DNA of 64,000 nt from JBAOHV01 sp963714875 (GCA_963714875.1 CAVQQI010000008.1:1-64000), one strand, 5' to 3'. Numbered from the stretch's first letter, positions 19,614-29,275 are shown. Numbers and translations are program-made. The notes: generated from the letters alone by a model not told the origin.

Positions 19614-20264
19614 ATGACACCAACCACACCGCCCGAGATGTCCACCCCACTTCTGATGCGACTCGCGTCATGGAAGCTGTGGATCGTCTGCGCAGTGATC
19701 TTCGTTCCGTTCGCCTGGATGTTCTTCGCATCGTCGGCGCCGTTCGCGGTCCCCGAAGTCGAGGCCGCCTGCGGTCAGGCTCCGCCCGACATGCGTTTCT
19801 TCACCACCGCTGATGGCGTCACCGAGTTCCTCGAGGGCTGCGGTTCCGACGGGCGCAACACCTATCGGAACATGCAGGTGGCTGACATCTTCTATCCCGC
19901 CATCGTGGGCATTTTCCTGGCGTCCTCGCTGAGCCTCGCCATCAGACGTCTCTCGCCGCGACCCGGCCGAGTCCTCTGGCTCGTCGCTCTTCCGCTCGCC
20001 GGTGCAGCGTTCGACTACCTCGAGAATGCGCTCGCCTGGCTGGCGCTGACCAGCTACCCGGACCCGACCGCCACCAACCACCTCCTGGGCGTGGCGTCGG
20101 CGGCGAAGACAGCGACCTCATGGGCAGCAGGCTTCACGCTGGTCGCCGCCCTGGCAGCGATCGCCGTCCAGGCAGTCCGGTCCCGGCTGTCGGGATCGAC
20201 CGCCGAAGCCACTGCTGTGTCCAATCCTGTCCACGAATGTGAGTCCATCGGCTCAGCACCATGA
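19614..20264 (+). CDS. Multi-pass membrane protein of unknown function
   Basis: 216 residues with about four or five hydrophobic helices (LWIVCAVIFVPFAWMFF, IFYPAIVGIFLASSLSLAI, VLWLVALPLAGAAFDYLENA, and one near the C-terminus). A Cys-containing external loop (VEAACGQAPPD...FLEGCGSDG) follows helix 1. I do not recognise the family. First gene of an operon with a MarR regulator (ATGA overlap), so probably the regulated function. Confidence 0.65.
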   Translation: MTPTTPPEMSTPLLMRLASWKLWIVCAVIFVPFAWMFFASSAPFAVPEVEAACGQAPPDMRFFTTADGVTEFLEGCGSDGRNTYRNMQVADIFYPAIVGIFLASSLSLAIRRLSPRPGRVLWLVALPLAGAAFDYLENALAWLALTSYPDPTATNHLLGVASAAKTATSWAAGFTLVAALAAIAVQAVRSRLSGSTAEATAVSNPVHECESIGSAP

Positions 20265-20743
20265 GCGCGGCCGACGGGGACGGGCACTCGGCCGGGCGCC
20301 GAACCACTCGTGCGCCGACCAACGTCTTGTTCGATGCCTGGCTCGTCTCGCGGTCCGTTCACCGACTCATCGACGTCGCCATCGAGGAATCCGGTCTCGA
20401 CGCTGACGAGTTCGCGATCTACTCCGTGTTGGTATCTGGCGACGGGCTGACGCCCTCGGAGCTCGCCCACTGGATGGCAGCGGCGCCGACGACCGTGTCG
20501 AGCTATGTCAAACGATTCGAACGACGCGGACACATCTCCCGCATCCCGAACGCCGAAGACCGACGCTCCTACCGAGTCCAACTCACAGCCGCAGGACGCG
20601 CCGCACACCAACACGCCGGTGCTCTCTTTGCGCCGATCCTCACGAACACCGAGGACACGCTCGGGGCTCACGCCGAGACGGCCCACGCACAGCTCCTGAA
20701 GCTCCTGCACGCCGTCGACACTGTCAGAGATGAGCACCGCTAG
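20261..20743 (+). CDS. MarR family transcriptional regulator
   Basis: 160 residues. Winged helix visible as LTPSELAHWMAAAPTTVSSY, then VKRFERRGHISRIPNAEDRR and YRVQLTAAGRAAH. It overlaps the preceding membrane protein gene by 4 bp (ATGA) and very likely binds the paired palindromes at 19560-19592 upstream of the operon. Confidence 0.85.
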   Translation: MSAADGDGHSAGRRTTRAPTNVLFDAWLVSRSVHRLIDVAIEESGLDADEFAIYSVLVSGDGLTPSELAHWMAAAPTTVSSYVKRFERRGHISRIPNAEDRRSYRVQLTAAGRAAHQHAGALFAPILTNTEDTLGAHAETAHAQLLKLLHAVDTVRDEHR

Positions 20744-21193
20744 CTCAGTAGAAGGTGCCAGTTGGGTCGAGCTGGTTGCACGACTCAGCGAGGGCCAGTC
20801 CCTGGCGATCGTCGATGATCCGGACAACCCGGTGAACGGTCGCGCTCTGCTGCTCGCCGGAGATGACCAGGAGCAGATCGGGTGGGTGCCCGACTACCTC
20901 GTCGAGCACTTCCACGACCTCCGCGACCTCAATGCGCCAACCCGGCCGTCAGGGTCGAGCACATCAACGGCCCCGACGTCGCACCGCACATGCGTGTGCT
21001 CTGTCGAGTCACGGCACCGTGGCCGGATGGCTACCAGCCGTTCAGCTCGATCGAGTTCCAACCGATCGTCACACTCAGTGACGATCGCGACGTTGCCGCA
21101 GGACCTCAGGATGCCGCGGAGTGTCTGCCAGATCTGCTGCCAGATTCGCTCGGAACGGGCGGTACGGGAGGGGACGAGCCGGCACGCTCATAA
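20730..21193 (+). CDS. HIRAN-domain protein, frameshifted
   Basis: About 150 residues. The first half (SLAIVDDPDNPVNGRALLLA, then IGWVPDYLVEHFHDL) matches the HIRAN fold, a DNA-end-binding OB-like domain found alone or on helicases and nucleases. The rest continues in another frame (NPAVRVEHINGPDVAPHMRV, PWPDGYQPFSSIEF) after an indel near 20935. The stop is 7 bp after the tRNA-repeat boundary at 21186. Starts inside the 3' end of the MarR gene. Its role in an integrated element is a guess. Confidence 0.6.
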
Positions 21194-21231
21194 CCCGAAG
21201 GTCGCAGGTTCAAATCCTGCCCCCGCCACCA
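21186..21231 (+). repeat. tRNA-fMet 3'-half repeat (attachment site C)
   Basis: 46 bases identical to positions 5487-5532 of the tRNA gene, from the anticodon loop to CCA. The 5' half is absent, as expected for an attachment-site remnant. The following TCGAGAA and hairpin are shared with site D at 59277. Confidence 0.85.
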
Positions 21232-21246
21232 TCGAGAACCCCTTGC

Positions 21247-21272
21247 AGCGACAGGCCTCTGGGTCTGTCGCT
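21247..21272. terminator. Hairpin after site C
   Basis: AGCGACAG...CTGTCGCT forms an 8-bp stem that can extend by three more pairs. The equivalent hairpin after site D (59293-59318) has a compensating A-T to G-C change. Confidence 0.55.
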
Positions 21273-21517
21273 CGGGTCTTGGGAAGGCTCGGATCGGCCC
21301 CCTTTCCCCAGATCGTTCGTCAGATTTCCTGTGCAGTCCCGGTTCATGGTGGACATCGTGGCTCCGGAAGCAGGTGACATTCTCGGGACGCGGTTCCGGT
21401 AGGTGCGCGACGGTGGCCCCGGTACCGGGCAGCGGTATGACTGCCCCGCGGAGGGTCATCGAAGCTCCGGCACTTGGTGAAAGACCCGTCCACAAGCGAC
21501 GACTGTCGAGGCGGACG

Positions 21518-22397
21518 TCAGTCCCACGGGGTCGCCGCTGCGAGTTCGGTGAGGATCGTCGTGGCGTTGTCGATGAGCGTCGAGAAGTGGCCGGCTGATT
21601 CGACCACGGTCAGGGTGGCGGACGGGAGGTTGTCGGCCAGGAAGACCGCCCATGCTGAGGTTGCCTGGCGGTCGCTGGCGCCGTGCCAGACGGCGGTCGA
21701 GGTTCGGATTGTTCCCAGTTGGAAGCCCCAGTCGCGGTGGTAGAGCGACGCCTCGTGGACGAGGCCGTCGGCGCCGGCTCGGACGGCCTCGGTCATCTCT
21801 GCGACGATCGCTCGGGTGATCGCCGGCTGATCGCGGAACAGGGCTCCGTCCGCCGGCTGCATCTTCGCCCAGACGTCCAACCACCGATCGGGATGCTGGG
21901 ACATCTGGCGGAGTTGGCTTCGCCGCGACCCTGCGGTACAGGGCGGGGTGGTTCATCAATGCGTTCACGATCCGGAACATGGGATGCAGCCCGCTGTTCG
22001 CCGCCTGAGGAGGAGCGACCGAGGAGACGGTGGCAACCCGTGTGATCCGTTGGGGTAATGCCGCTGCACACGCGAGCGCATGGGGGCCTCCTCCGGAATG
22101 GCCGAGGAGTCCGAAGTCGTCGAGACCGAGATGATCGGCCAGCTGCTCGACGTCGCTGGGCCAGTCGAGGAACCGTCGCCCGGGCTGGAAGGTCGACCGG
22201 CCGAACCCCGGCCGGTCCGGGCAGATGAGCCGAACCCCGGTTGAACTCGCGGCGGAGTCCAGGAGGTGCCCGGCGAGTCGGGAGTCGTTTCCGCCGTGGA
22301 AGAACATGATGGGCGTTCCTGCTCCGTGGCCGAACTCTGCCCAGCACAGCGTCCGGCGGTCGGTGGTCGTCATCTCCGAGAGTTCTCGGTTGCTCAT
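21518..22397 (-). CDS. Alpha/beta-fold hydrolase, frameshifted
   Basis: About 290 residues across an indel near 21905. The N-terminal frame has TPIMFFHGGNDSRLAGHLLD, LICPDRPGFGRSTF and the nucleophile elbow LLGHSGGGPHALACA; the C-terminal frame has AVWHGASDRQATSAW and the catalytic His in VVESAGHFSTL. ATG 22397 follows GGAGCTGG. Cytosolic hydrolase of unknown substrate, upstream neighbour being an SRPBCC protein on the same strand. Confidence 0.72.
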
Positions 22398-22435
22398 CCA
22401 GCTCCGATTCTGGGTGGGGTGTTCTCCTCGGGTGC

Positions 22436-22975
22436 TCAGCTGCGTTGTTCGACGTGGCCCTTGAGCCCTTCGAGCAGCTCGCGCATTCCGGCGCGGTAGC
22501 TGCGGCGGACGGTGAGGGCGTCGAGGATCGTTCCGATCGGACCGTACTTGAGGGTGTAGGCGGGGCTGACGGTCACCTCGGTGCGAGCGGGTTGCGTGCA
22601 GTCGTTGAGGGTGAACGCGATGTCGGCGGACTGGAACGGAAGGGTCGAACCGGTGACGCGGAAGGTGATGGCGGTTGCTGGTTCGAACGTGACCACCTGT
22701 TCGGCGAGCGAGTGCTTGGTGGAGATGTCGCAGTGGCGTGTGCCGCCGAGGCCGTCGAGGTCGTTGGTTCGGTGCGATCCGATCAGGCCTGGGTGCCAAG
22801 CGGCGATGGTGCCGATGTCGGCGAGCGCGGCCCATACGGCGTGGCGTGGGGCATCGATCGTGATTCGTTCACTGAACGTGCTCACCTGAGGTGCTCCGTG
22901 AGTCGCGTTCCTGCTCTCGGGGTCGCCGTCGATCACAGTTCGCAGGTCGGTCGTGTCGTTCGTGATGTCGTTCAT
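22436..22975 (-). CDS. SRPBCC (polyketide cyclase/START-like) family protein
   Basis: 179 residues. After a polar N-terminal tail, SERITIDAPRHAVWAALADI and IAAWHPGLIGSHRT mark the helix-grip fold, continuing to the C-terminal helix MRELLEGLKGHVEQ. Such proteins bind hydrophobic ligands. It lies between an XRE regulator and a hydrolase gene, all on the minus strand. Confidence 0.75.
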   Translation of the reverse strand: MNDITNDTTDLRTVIDGDPESRNATHGAPQVSTFSERITIDAPRHAVWAALADIGTIAAWHPGLIGSHRTNDLDGLGGTRHCDISTKHSLAEQVVTFEPATAITFRVTGSTLPFQSADIAFTLNDCTQPARTEVTVSPAYTLKYGPIGTILDALTVRRSYRAGMRELLEGLKGHVEQRS

Positions 22976-23023
22976 GCGATCGATCCTCGGGCAACTCGTG
23001 ACGCGAAGCGATGACCCGCTAGG

Positions 23024-23842
23024 TCAAACAGCAGCGGAGCGATCGGTCGCGTTGTCGATCCAAGGTCGTGTCGCCAGGACCTCGCGCGTGGTCAGATCGG
23101 CCGGATAGAGCGTCTCGATCGACAGCTCCGACAACGTCACGTCCTGAGCGGTTCCGAAGGTGGTCACCGTCGACAGGAACGACAGCTCGACGCCGTCGAT
23201 CACGATCTGCAGGGGCAGGACGACGTCGGGGGATGTGGGCATCGTGCGAACAGCCGTTGGGGCGTAGGTCTCGCACTCGTCGATCAACGCCCTGAGCTCG
23301 TCGTCCTGGGTGAGCGTGAGCACGTGGCGCATGTGACGCAGCAGTTGGCCGGCGTACTCGTCGAAGTTCGTCACCCGTGAGGCGAGCCCGTCGGGATGCA
23401 GGCTCAGCCGGGCCACGTTCAACGGTGCCGTGAGCAATGCCGGGTCGACACTGGCAGTGAACCAGAACGCGGCAGCGTTGGCGTCGACGACGTTCCAGCG
23501 CGTGTCGATCACGGTCGTCGGGTTCGGATCGTTGCCGTCGAGCACCAGTTGGATCACCTGGCGAGCTGCATCCAGTGCCTCGTCGTCGAGTGAGTACTCG
23601 CTGAAGACCGGTGCGAACCCGCCAGCGAGCAGCATGTCGTTGACAGCGCGTTTGGGCATCTCGAACTCGTCCGCCAGATACAGCAGCAGTTCGCGGCTTG
23701 GCTTGGCCCGGCCGGTCTCGACGCACGACAGATGCCGCGTCGACACCCCCGTCCTGCTCGAGACGTCGAGCTGGCTCAGGCGGCGCAGCGACCTCCAGTG
23801 CCGCAACAGGCTTCCGGCATGGCGATCCGTCGGTTGAGACAT
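23024..23842 (-). CDS. XRE family regulator with MmyB-like ligand-binding domain
   Basis: 272 residues. The N-terminal helix-turn-helix (LLRHWRSLRRLSQLDVSSRT, then TRHLSCVETGRAKPSRELLL) is followed by the C-terminal domain typical of MmyB-type regulators (IDTRWNVVDANAAAFWF, RVTNFDEYAGQLLRHMRHVL). Probably represses or activates the adjacent SRPBCC/hydrolase genes and the divergent membrane protein. Confidence 0.82.
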   Translation of the reverse strand: MSQPTDRHAGSLLRHWRSLRRLSQLDVSSRTGVSTRHLSCVETGRAKPSRELLLYLADEFEMPKRAVNDMLLAGGFAPVFSEYSLDDEALDAARQVIQLVLDGNDPNPTTVIDTRWNVVDANAAAFWFTASVDPALLTAPLNVARLSLHPDGLASRVTNFDEYAGQLLRHMRHVLTLTQDDELRALIDECETYAPTAVRTMPTSPDVVLPLQIVIDGVELSFLSTVTTFGTAQDVTLSELSIETLYPADLTTREVLATRPWIDNATDRSAAV

Positions 23843-23875
23843 GAGACCCAGCGTATGGAGCCACCCACTGCCGGG

Positions 23876-23896
23876 CCATGACCTGACACGTCATGG
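23876..23896. promoter_or_regulatory. Inverted repeat in divergent promoter region
   Basis: CCATGAC-7 bp-GTCATGG lies between the XRE gene and the divergent membrane protein, a candidate operator for the XRE regulator. Confidence 0.4.
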
Positions 23897-23929
23897 AAGC
23901 CAGGTCACCCGATTCGTCACGATCTGCGC

Positions 23930-24361
23930 ATGGAACCCTCTGCCATCACCGACCCGAACACGCGACTCCGCTCCGTCCTCGCCGCCAATGCCACCACCTC
24001 AGGGCTGGCAGGTCTGACTGCGCTGACCGCGAGTGGGCGCGTCGACCACTGGCTCGACACCGGCCACCCCGCCTGGGTTCGTGTCCTCGGCGCCGGCCTC
24101 GTTGTATTCGCCGGCGCCGCTGTCGCGCTCTCTCGCTCCAACGAGCAGCATCTCCGACGGTGGGCGCCTGCTGTCAGCGTCGCCGACGGCGCCTGGGTCG
24201 TGGCCTCGGTCGCGACCATCACCGCCGGCTGGTACTCGACCAGCGGCGCCGCCCTCGTGGGGACCATCGCTGCCGTGGTCGGAACGTTCGCCATCGCCCA
24301 GATGCGACTGTCCCGGACACTCTGGGAGACAAGCAGCGCATCTACCGGCGCCCCCTGTTGA
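23930..24361 (+). CDS. Small four-helix membrane protein
   Basis: 143 residues with four hydrophobic segments (VRVLGAGLVVFAGAAVAL, APAVSVADGAWVVASVATIT and the region GTIAAVVGTFAIAQ among them). No motif I can name. Divergent from the XRE regulator and convergent with the flavin hydroxylase gene. Confidence 0.6.
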   Translation: MEPSAITDPNTRLRSVLAANATTSGLAGLTALTASGRVDHWLDTGHPAWVRVLGAGLVVFAGAAVALSRSNEQHLRRWAPAVSVADGAWVVASVATITAGWYSTSGAALVGTIAAVVGTFAIAQMRLSRTLWETSSASTGAPC

Positions 24362-24450
24362 TCGAAGCGCCAAGTCTCGGCTCGCTCCAGACGGCGCTCG
24401 CAGCCCGCGGGCGAGGTCGCCGAGGAGCAGGGAGGGCCCATCGGACACGC

Positions 24451-26181
24451 TCAAGCTGTTGCTGTGTGGTCCGGATTCCGTGACCCGCCTGCGTGTCGGC
24501 CGGCCACGACGTCCAGAGCGCCAGCGAGCTCCGCTGCGGTCGCGACGTCGCGGGCGCGCCAGGCCACATGGTGGTCGGGGCGGACCAGGAGCGCACCGGT
24601 GTCGTCGACCTCGCACGTCTGCCGCCACGCGTCGAGCGTGGGTGTGTCGGCCCCGACCCTGACGATCGACACCGCGGCCGCGCCGAGCGCCTCCGCCCAG
24701 GTGTCGTGTTCGCCGAAGCTGAACAGCACCGGGCGGTCGAGCGGCACGAGATCGAGTGTCGACTCACCGCCGACCTCCCCCAACCATGCGTGGGGCAGCC
24801 GGGCACCGGGCCGCGCCGTCGGCTGGTACTGGCTCGGTGATCCTGGCTCGGCGGGGGGTGTCTCGGGGATGATCGCTCCCTGGTCGTAGACGTAGCCGAG
24901 CTGCAGGCCGAACAGGTTGAAGTGCTCGCGCTGCAACTCGACGGCGGCGGCGATCGCGTCGGTCCTCGACGGGTCCGCCAGCGATGCGTGGAGTCGTTCC
25001 GTGGTCGGTTCGGCATCGGTGCCGAGTGCGACGGCCAGTTCCGCCATCTTGATGGCGTTGGTGAGCGACTGGTGGGCGTTGTTCCGTGCGACGGGGAGTC
25101 GCTCGGTGCCGTACGAGTCGAGGAGGTCGGTCGACGCCCTGCCGGTGGTGATCGCCGCGATGCGCCACATCAATCCGTGGATGTCCTGCACCCCGGAGTT
25201 GAGGCCGAGTCCACCGGTCGGGGGGAATCGGTGGGCGGCGTCGCCTGCCAGGAGGACCCGCCCGCGCCCCATCGACTCGGCGGTCTGGGCGCTCATCCAC
25301 CACGTCGCCGCGCTGCGGATCTCGGCGTCGAGCGGGGTCCCGGCTGCCCGAGCGATGACCTCGAGGCACCGGTCGGGGGGTAGTCGTCGACCGACTCGGC
25401 GCCAGGGTCGACGGCGTGCATGAACACCCAGTCGGAGTCGACGTCGTGGGCGACGAACGCGCCGGTGCACGCCGGGTCGAGCACGAAGTGCAGGACCGCA
25501 GGCCGGTCGGCGGTCAGCGCTCGGAGATCGGCGGCGAAGTGGATCATGAGGTAGCACTGGATCAGCGGTGGTCCGTGCATCTCGATCCCCAGTTGCCTGC
25601 GGACCCGACTGCTGGCGCCGTCGCACCCGATGAGGTAGCGGCTGCGGACCCGGATCGTTCGCTCGGCGCCGAGGTCGGTGACGGTCGACACCACGGCGTC
25701 GTCGGCCTCGTCGGCGTGCTCCCACTGGTGGCGATAGCGGAGCTCCGCGCCCGGCGACGCACGGAGCTCATCGGCGAGGATCGGCTCGAACCGGTGCTGG
25801 GAGAGGTTGCGAAGTGGGTGTCGGCGTGACGTCGAGGCAGCCGTCGTCCTGGCGTTCGTACGGCAGTCGGCCGATCAGCTCGCCGTTCAGTCGGGTGACG
25901 AAGTTGACATGGCCGGCGTCGGCGCGGTCACTGCCGGCAGCGTGGATCCGATCCATGTCGAGTCCGGCCTGGCGGCAGATCTCATAGGTGCGGGCGTTGA
26001 CGGCGTGCGCCGCCGGCGACGTCTGGGGTCCGTCGCGGCGCTCGACCACGAGGGCGGTGAGTCCGTGGCGCGACGCGAGGATGCCACCCATCATCCCGAC
26101 CGGCCCCGCACCGACGATCAGCACGTCGACGTCCACGTCCACGTCGACCTCGGCCGCGGACCTCGCGGGATCGTCCGACAT
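24451..26181 (-). CDS. FAD-dependent aromatic hydroxylase (PheA/MhpA/TfdB type), frameshifted
   Basis: About 575 residues over two indels (near 25815 and 25383; the latter is one C short in a C-run). N-terminus VLIVGAGPVGMMGGILASRH binds FAD; RYLIGCDGASSRVRRQLGIE is the DG fingerprint; GRVLLAGDAAHRFPPTGGLG is the GD motif contacting flavin ribityl. The C-terminal domain (VSIVRVGADTPTLDAWRQ, ALLVRPDHHVAWRARD) is the thioredoxin-like tail of phenol-type monooxygenases. It would hydroxylate a phenolic ring using NAD(P)H and O2. First in order of pathway logic in the operon 28409 to 24451. Confidence 0.85.
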
Positions 26182-26183
26182 GC

Positions 26184-26964
26184 TCAGAAGACGCCGTCGT
26201 AGCTGCCGCCATCGAGCTGGAGGCTCTGACCGGAGAGATACCCGGCCTGGGCCGAGCACAGATAGGCGAACGCGTCGCCGAACTCGTCGGGGCGGCCGAG
26301 GCGACCGGCGCTGATCGACGCGATCTGTCCCGCCCGGGCCTCCTCGTACGAGACACCCGTGAACTCCATCACCAGCTCGGCCATCTGTTGCTGGCGGCCG
26401 GTGTCGAACCGCTCGGGCAGCAGTTGGTTGACGGTCACGTTGTGGGCGACGACGTCCTTCGACAGGCCCTTGAGGATCCCGGCGAGGCCGAGGCGAGTGC
26501 CGTGCGACAGCCCCATCAGCGGGTTCGGGGTCTTCACCATCGCCGAGCTGATCGCCACGATGCGGCCGAAGCGACGCTCGACCATGCCCGGCACCACGCA
26601 GTTGCAGGAAGCCGACCGGCCCGACCACTGCCTGCCGGAACGAGGCGTCGAGCGCCTCGCCACCCAGCTGGTCGAACGGGGTGGGTGGCGGGCCCTCACC
26701 GTTGAGCAGCACGATGTCGGGCTCCGCGCACGCGTCGAGCAGCGCAGCGTGCACGTCGGTCGTCGACGAGTCACCGACGACCCCGCTCACATCGACGTCG
26801 TACGCGGCTCGCAACTCGGCGACGGCCGTGTCGACATCGTCGGCGGTGCGGCCGTTGATCACGACGTGCACGCCTTCGCGGGCGATGCTCTCGGCGCAGG
26901 CGCGTCCGAGTCCGCGGCTCGACCCGAGCAGGATGGCGCGTCGGCCGGAGATCCCGAGGTCCAT
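26184..26964 (-). CDS. SDR family oxidoreductase lacking the usual Tyr, frameshifted
   Basis: About 260 residues across an indel near 26595. The cofactor site is AILLGSSRGLGRACAESIAR and the C-terminal part AGYLSGQSLQLDGGSYDGVF is standard. The catalytic region reads AISSAMVKTPNPLMGLSHGT then RLGLAGILKGLSKD: the Ser is there, but the YxxxK Tyr is replaced, with His at about that place. Related atypical FabG-like SDRs with this change are known. The gene ends 2 bp before the hydroxylase start, within the same operon. Confidence 0.75.
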
Positions 26965-26966
26965 CG

Positions 26967-27539
26967 CTACGCCCCGGCCCGGGTCTGATCGAGACGCGCA
27001 CGGAACGCGTCCTGCCAGGTGGCAAGCGGCTGGAACTCGCGTTGGTCCTGGATCTTGGCCCGCGTGTCGGCCTCGATGGTCTCGTCGTCGGCGGTCAGGT
27101 CGAAGCCGTCGGCGAACGGCTGCGCCACATGGAACGGGCTGTCGACGAAGCACTCGAGCCCGTTGCCCTCGGGATCGTTGAAGTAGAGCGACCAGGCGTT
27201 GCCGTGGTCGATCGGGATGACCCCCTCGACCCCGGCCTCGTCGAGCCGCGCCCCGATCCATCTCAGCTCGTCGAGGCTGCCGGCGCGGAACGCCATGTGG
27301 TCGACCATCACGAACTGGTGCTCGGATCCGGGCAGCCCGGAGATGAGCAGGATCTGATGGTGCTCGGCCGGATCCTGGGAGAGGAAGGCCATCTGTGACC
27401 CGTCGGGCGAGTCACCTCGGTCGGTCACGTGGAAGCCGAGCGTTCCGCAATAGAAGTCGAGCATCGGTTCGAGATCGCGCACGGCCATCGTGGTGTGGCT
27501 CAGCGAGAGGCGGGGTGCTGGTCGTGGTGGCGCGGGCAT
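26967..27539 (-). CDS. Extradiol-dioxygenase-type VOC enzyme
   Basis: 190 residues. LSHTTMAVRDLEPMLDFYCG gives the first metal His, FVMVDHMAFRAGSLDELRWI the second, and LYFNDPEGNGLECFVDSP the Glu, the 2-His-1-Glu set of type I extradiol dioxygenases in short form. Start ATG 27539 is preceded by AAGGAG. With a phenol hydroxylase and a fumarylacetoacetase-family hydrolase around it, ring cleavage of a catechol-like intermediate is a reasonable inference; a non-oxygenase VOC role is the alternative. Confidence 0.75.
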   Translation of the reverse strand: MPAPPRPAPRLSLSHTTMAVRDLEPMLDFYCGTLGFHVTDRGDSPDGSQMAFLSQDPAEHHQILLISGLPGSEHQFVMVDHMAFRAGSLDELRWIGARLDEAGVEGVIPIDHGNAWSLYFNDPEGNGLECFVDSPFHVAQPFADGFDLTADDETIEADTRAKIQDQREFQPLATWQDAFRARLDQTRAGA

Positions 27540-27550
27540 GTCGTTCTCCT

Positions 27551-28409
27551 TCAGCAGACGTGATGGTCGGTGATCCGCACGCATCGATTCGTGAGGGTGC
27601 CGATGCCCTCGATGCGGGTGGTGAGGACATCGCCGTCGGCGAGGAACTTTCCCTGAGCGGCACCGATGCCGTCCGGGGTTCCGGTGAAGATCAGGTCGCC
27701 GGTCGTGAGCGTGGTGACACGTGACAGGTACGAGACCAGCGTCGCCACGTCGAAGATCATCTGGTCGGTGGTGCCGTCCTGTCGCACGTCGCCGTTGACC
27801 TCGGTGACGATCCGCAGCCGGTCGCGGTCGACCGAGGCGGGCGACACCATCACCGGGCCGATCGGGCCGAACGTGTCGAACGACTTGCCGAGATCGAAGT
27901 GGGGCGGTTGGGCGGCGAACTGCACCGCCCGGTCCGAGATGTCCTGGCCGACGGTCAACCCGACGACGTGCTCCCACGCCTCGGTCGGTTCGATGTCCTT
28001 GCCGCCGCGTCCGACCACCACGACGAGCTCGCCCTCGTAGTCGACCGCGTCGCTGCGCATCTCGACCTCGGCGGTGGGGCCGACGAGACACGACGGGAAC
28101 TTGGTGAACACGAGCGGGTTGTCGGGGACCTCCATCGCCCCCTCGTCGGCATGGGCCTGATAGTTGAGACCGATCGCGAACACGTTGCGGGGCCGGGGGA
28201 CCGGTGGGCCGAGACGAGCAGCCGTCGAGGCTCGAGACCGGCTCGTGCGAGTCCAGCGTCGCTGTCAGCGTGGCGAGGCGGTCGGGCGCGACGAGGGCGT
28301 CCATCGGGTCGGGGCCGAGCTCGCCGCCGGACACCGACTCGAGGTCGTAGCAGTGATCGCCGGCGACCAACGCCGCACGGCCGTCGATGTTGGCGATGGA
28401 GTAGGTCAT
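27551..28409 (-). CDS. Fumarylacetoacetate hydrolase family protein, frameshifted
   Basis: About 285 residues across an indel near 28205. The N-terminal piece is MTYSIANIDGRAALVAGDHC; the catalytic piece starts NVFAIGLNYQAHADEG and holds the metal-site motifs EGELVVVVGRGGKDI and DISDRAVQFA, ending in GDLIFTGTPDGIGAAQGKFL. Members hydrolyse C-C bonds or decarboxylate/isomerise ring-fission products. First gene of the minus-strand operon, divergent from a TetR gene. Confidence 0.82.
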
Positions 28410-28476
28410 CTCGTCCAATCCCGTCCCGGATCGTCCCGACGGCCCGCCGGTGCCGACCGTCCGTGCTGAAGTGACA

Positions 28477-28504
28477 GTTTTATCAGAAATGACGAGCTTG
28501 TCAA
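28477..28504 (-). promoter_or_regulatory. Candidate promoter of the ring-cleavage operon
   Basis: In an unusually A/T-rich patch, TTGACA (minus strand, 28499-28504) is 16 bp from TAAAAC (28477-28482). TGACA at 28473-28477 and TGTCA at 28499-28503 form distant inverted arms. It lies between the operon and the divergent TetR gene. Confidence 0.5.
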
Positions 28505-28529
28505 TTGTGAATCCCGGATCTAGGGTTCG

Positions 28530-29173
28530 ATGGCGATGAACGTGCCCAGGCCGTCCAAGCGCGAGCGCACGCGGCGCAAACTGCTCGATGCCGGACTGCA
28601 GGTGATCGCGGACCGCGGCGAGGCGCTCACCGCGTCCGACGTCGTGGCGGTCGCCGACGTCTCGAACGGGACCTTCTACAACCACTTCCTGGACCGAGAC
28701 GACTTCATCCGGGCGCTCGCTCGCGAGTCGCTGCGCGCGATCACCGAGCAGAGCGCTGACGACACCGAAGGAACGGACCCAGCCTGGCGGTTCGCTGTTG
28801 CGTCCACGCGGGTCCTCGATGCCGGGGTGCGAGATCCGCTGTGGGGCGCGCGGCCCTGCGACTTGCCGACAGCCCGACCCCGCTGCAGGCGGCGGTTCAA
28901 CAGCACCTGCGCACCGACCTGGCCGAGGGTCACCGGACCGGACGGTTCACCCACGGGGCCGACGACGTCACCGTCGACCTGGTCGCTGGCACGCTGATGG
29001 CCGCGCTCCGCCGACTGGTCGCCCCGGACTCTGGATGCTCGAGCAGCGGAATCGCCGATGTCGTCGCCCGTCTCCTCGAGGCGATCGGCATCGACCACGA
29101 CGAGGCTGGCGAACTCGCGGTCGCCGCCCTCGAGGGCGAAGGGGCTCCTGTCGCTCGTCAGACCGGCGCATGA
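28530..29173 (+). CDS. TetR family transcriptional regulator, frameshifted
   Basis: About 214 residues across a G-run indel near 28847 (TGTGGGG should be one G longer, joining PLWG to RAALRLADSPTPLQ). The DNA-binding domain is KRERTRRKLLDAGLQVIADR followed by VVAVADVSNGTFYNHFLDRD. Divergent from the hydrolase/dioxygenase/hydroxylase operon, so probably its repressor. Confidence 0.8.
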
Positions 29174-29215
29174 CGATCCTTGCGGCATCGTCGTCCTGAG
29201 CGGCTGCCGCTACGT

Positions 29216-29263
29216 CAAGGTTGCTTGTCGGAAAGCACCCTTGACACAACGACAAGGTTGCTT
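29216..29263 (+). promoter_or_regulatory. Triple operator with embedded -35
   Basis: CAAGGTTGCTT occurs at 29216-29226 and 29253-29263, and its inverse with one mismatch (AAGCACCCTTG) at 29233-29243. The first two form an 11-6-11 inverted repeat, and TTGACA (29241-29246) begins inside the inverted copy. It lies just before the membrane protein/XRE pair and probably binds that XRE protein. Confidence 0.6.
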
Positions 29264-29275
29264 TGCCTTTCCGTC

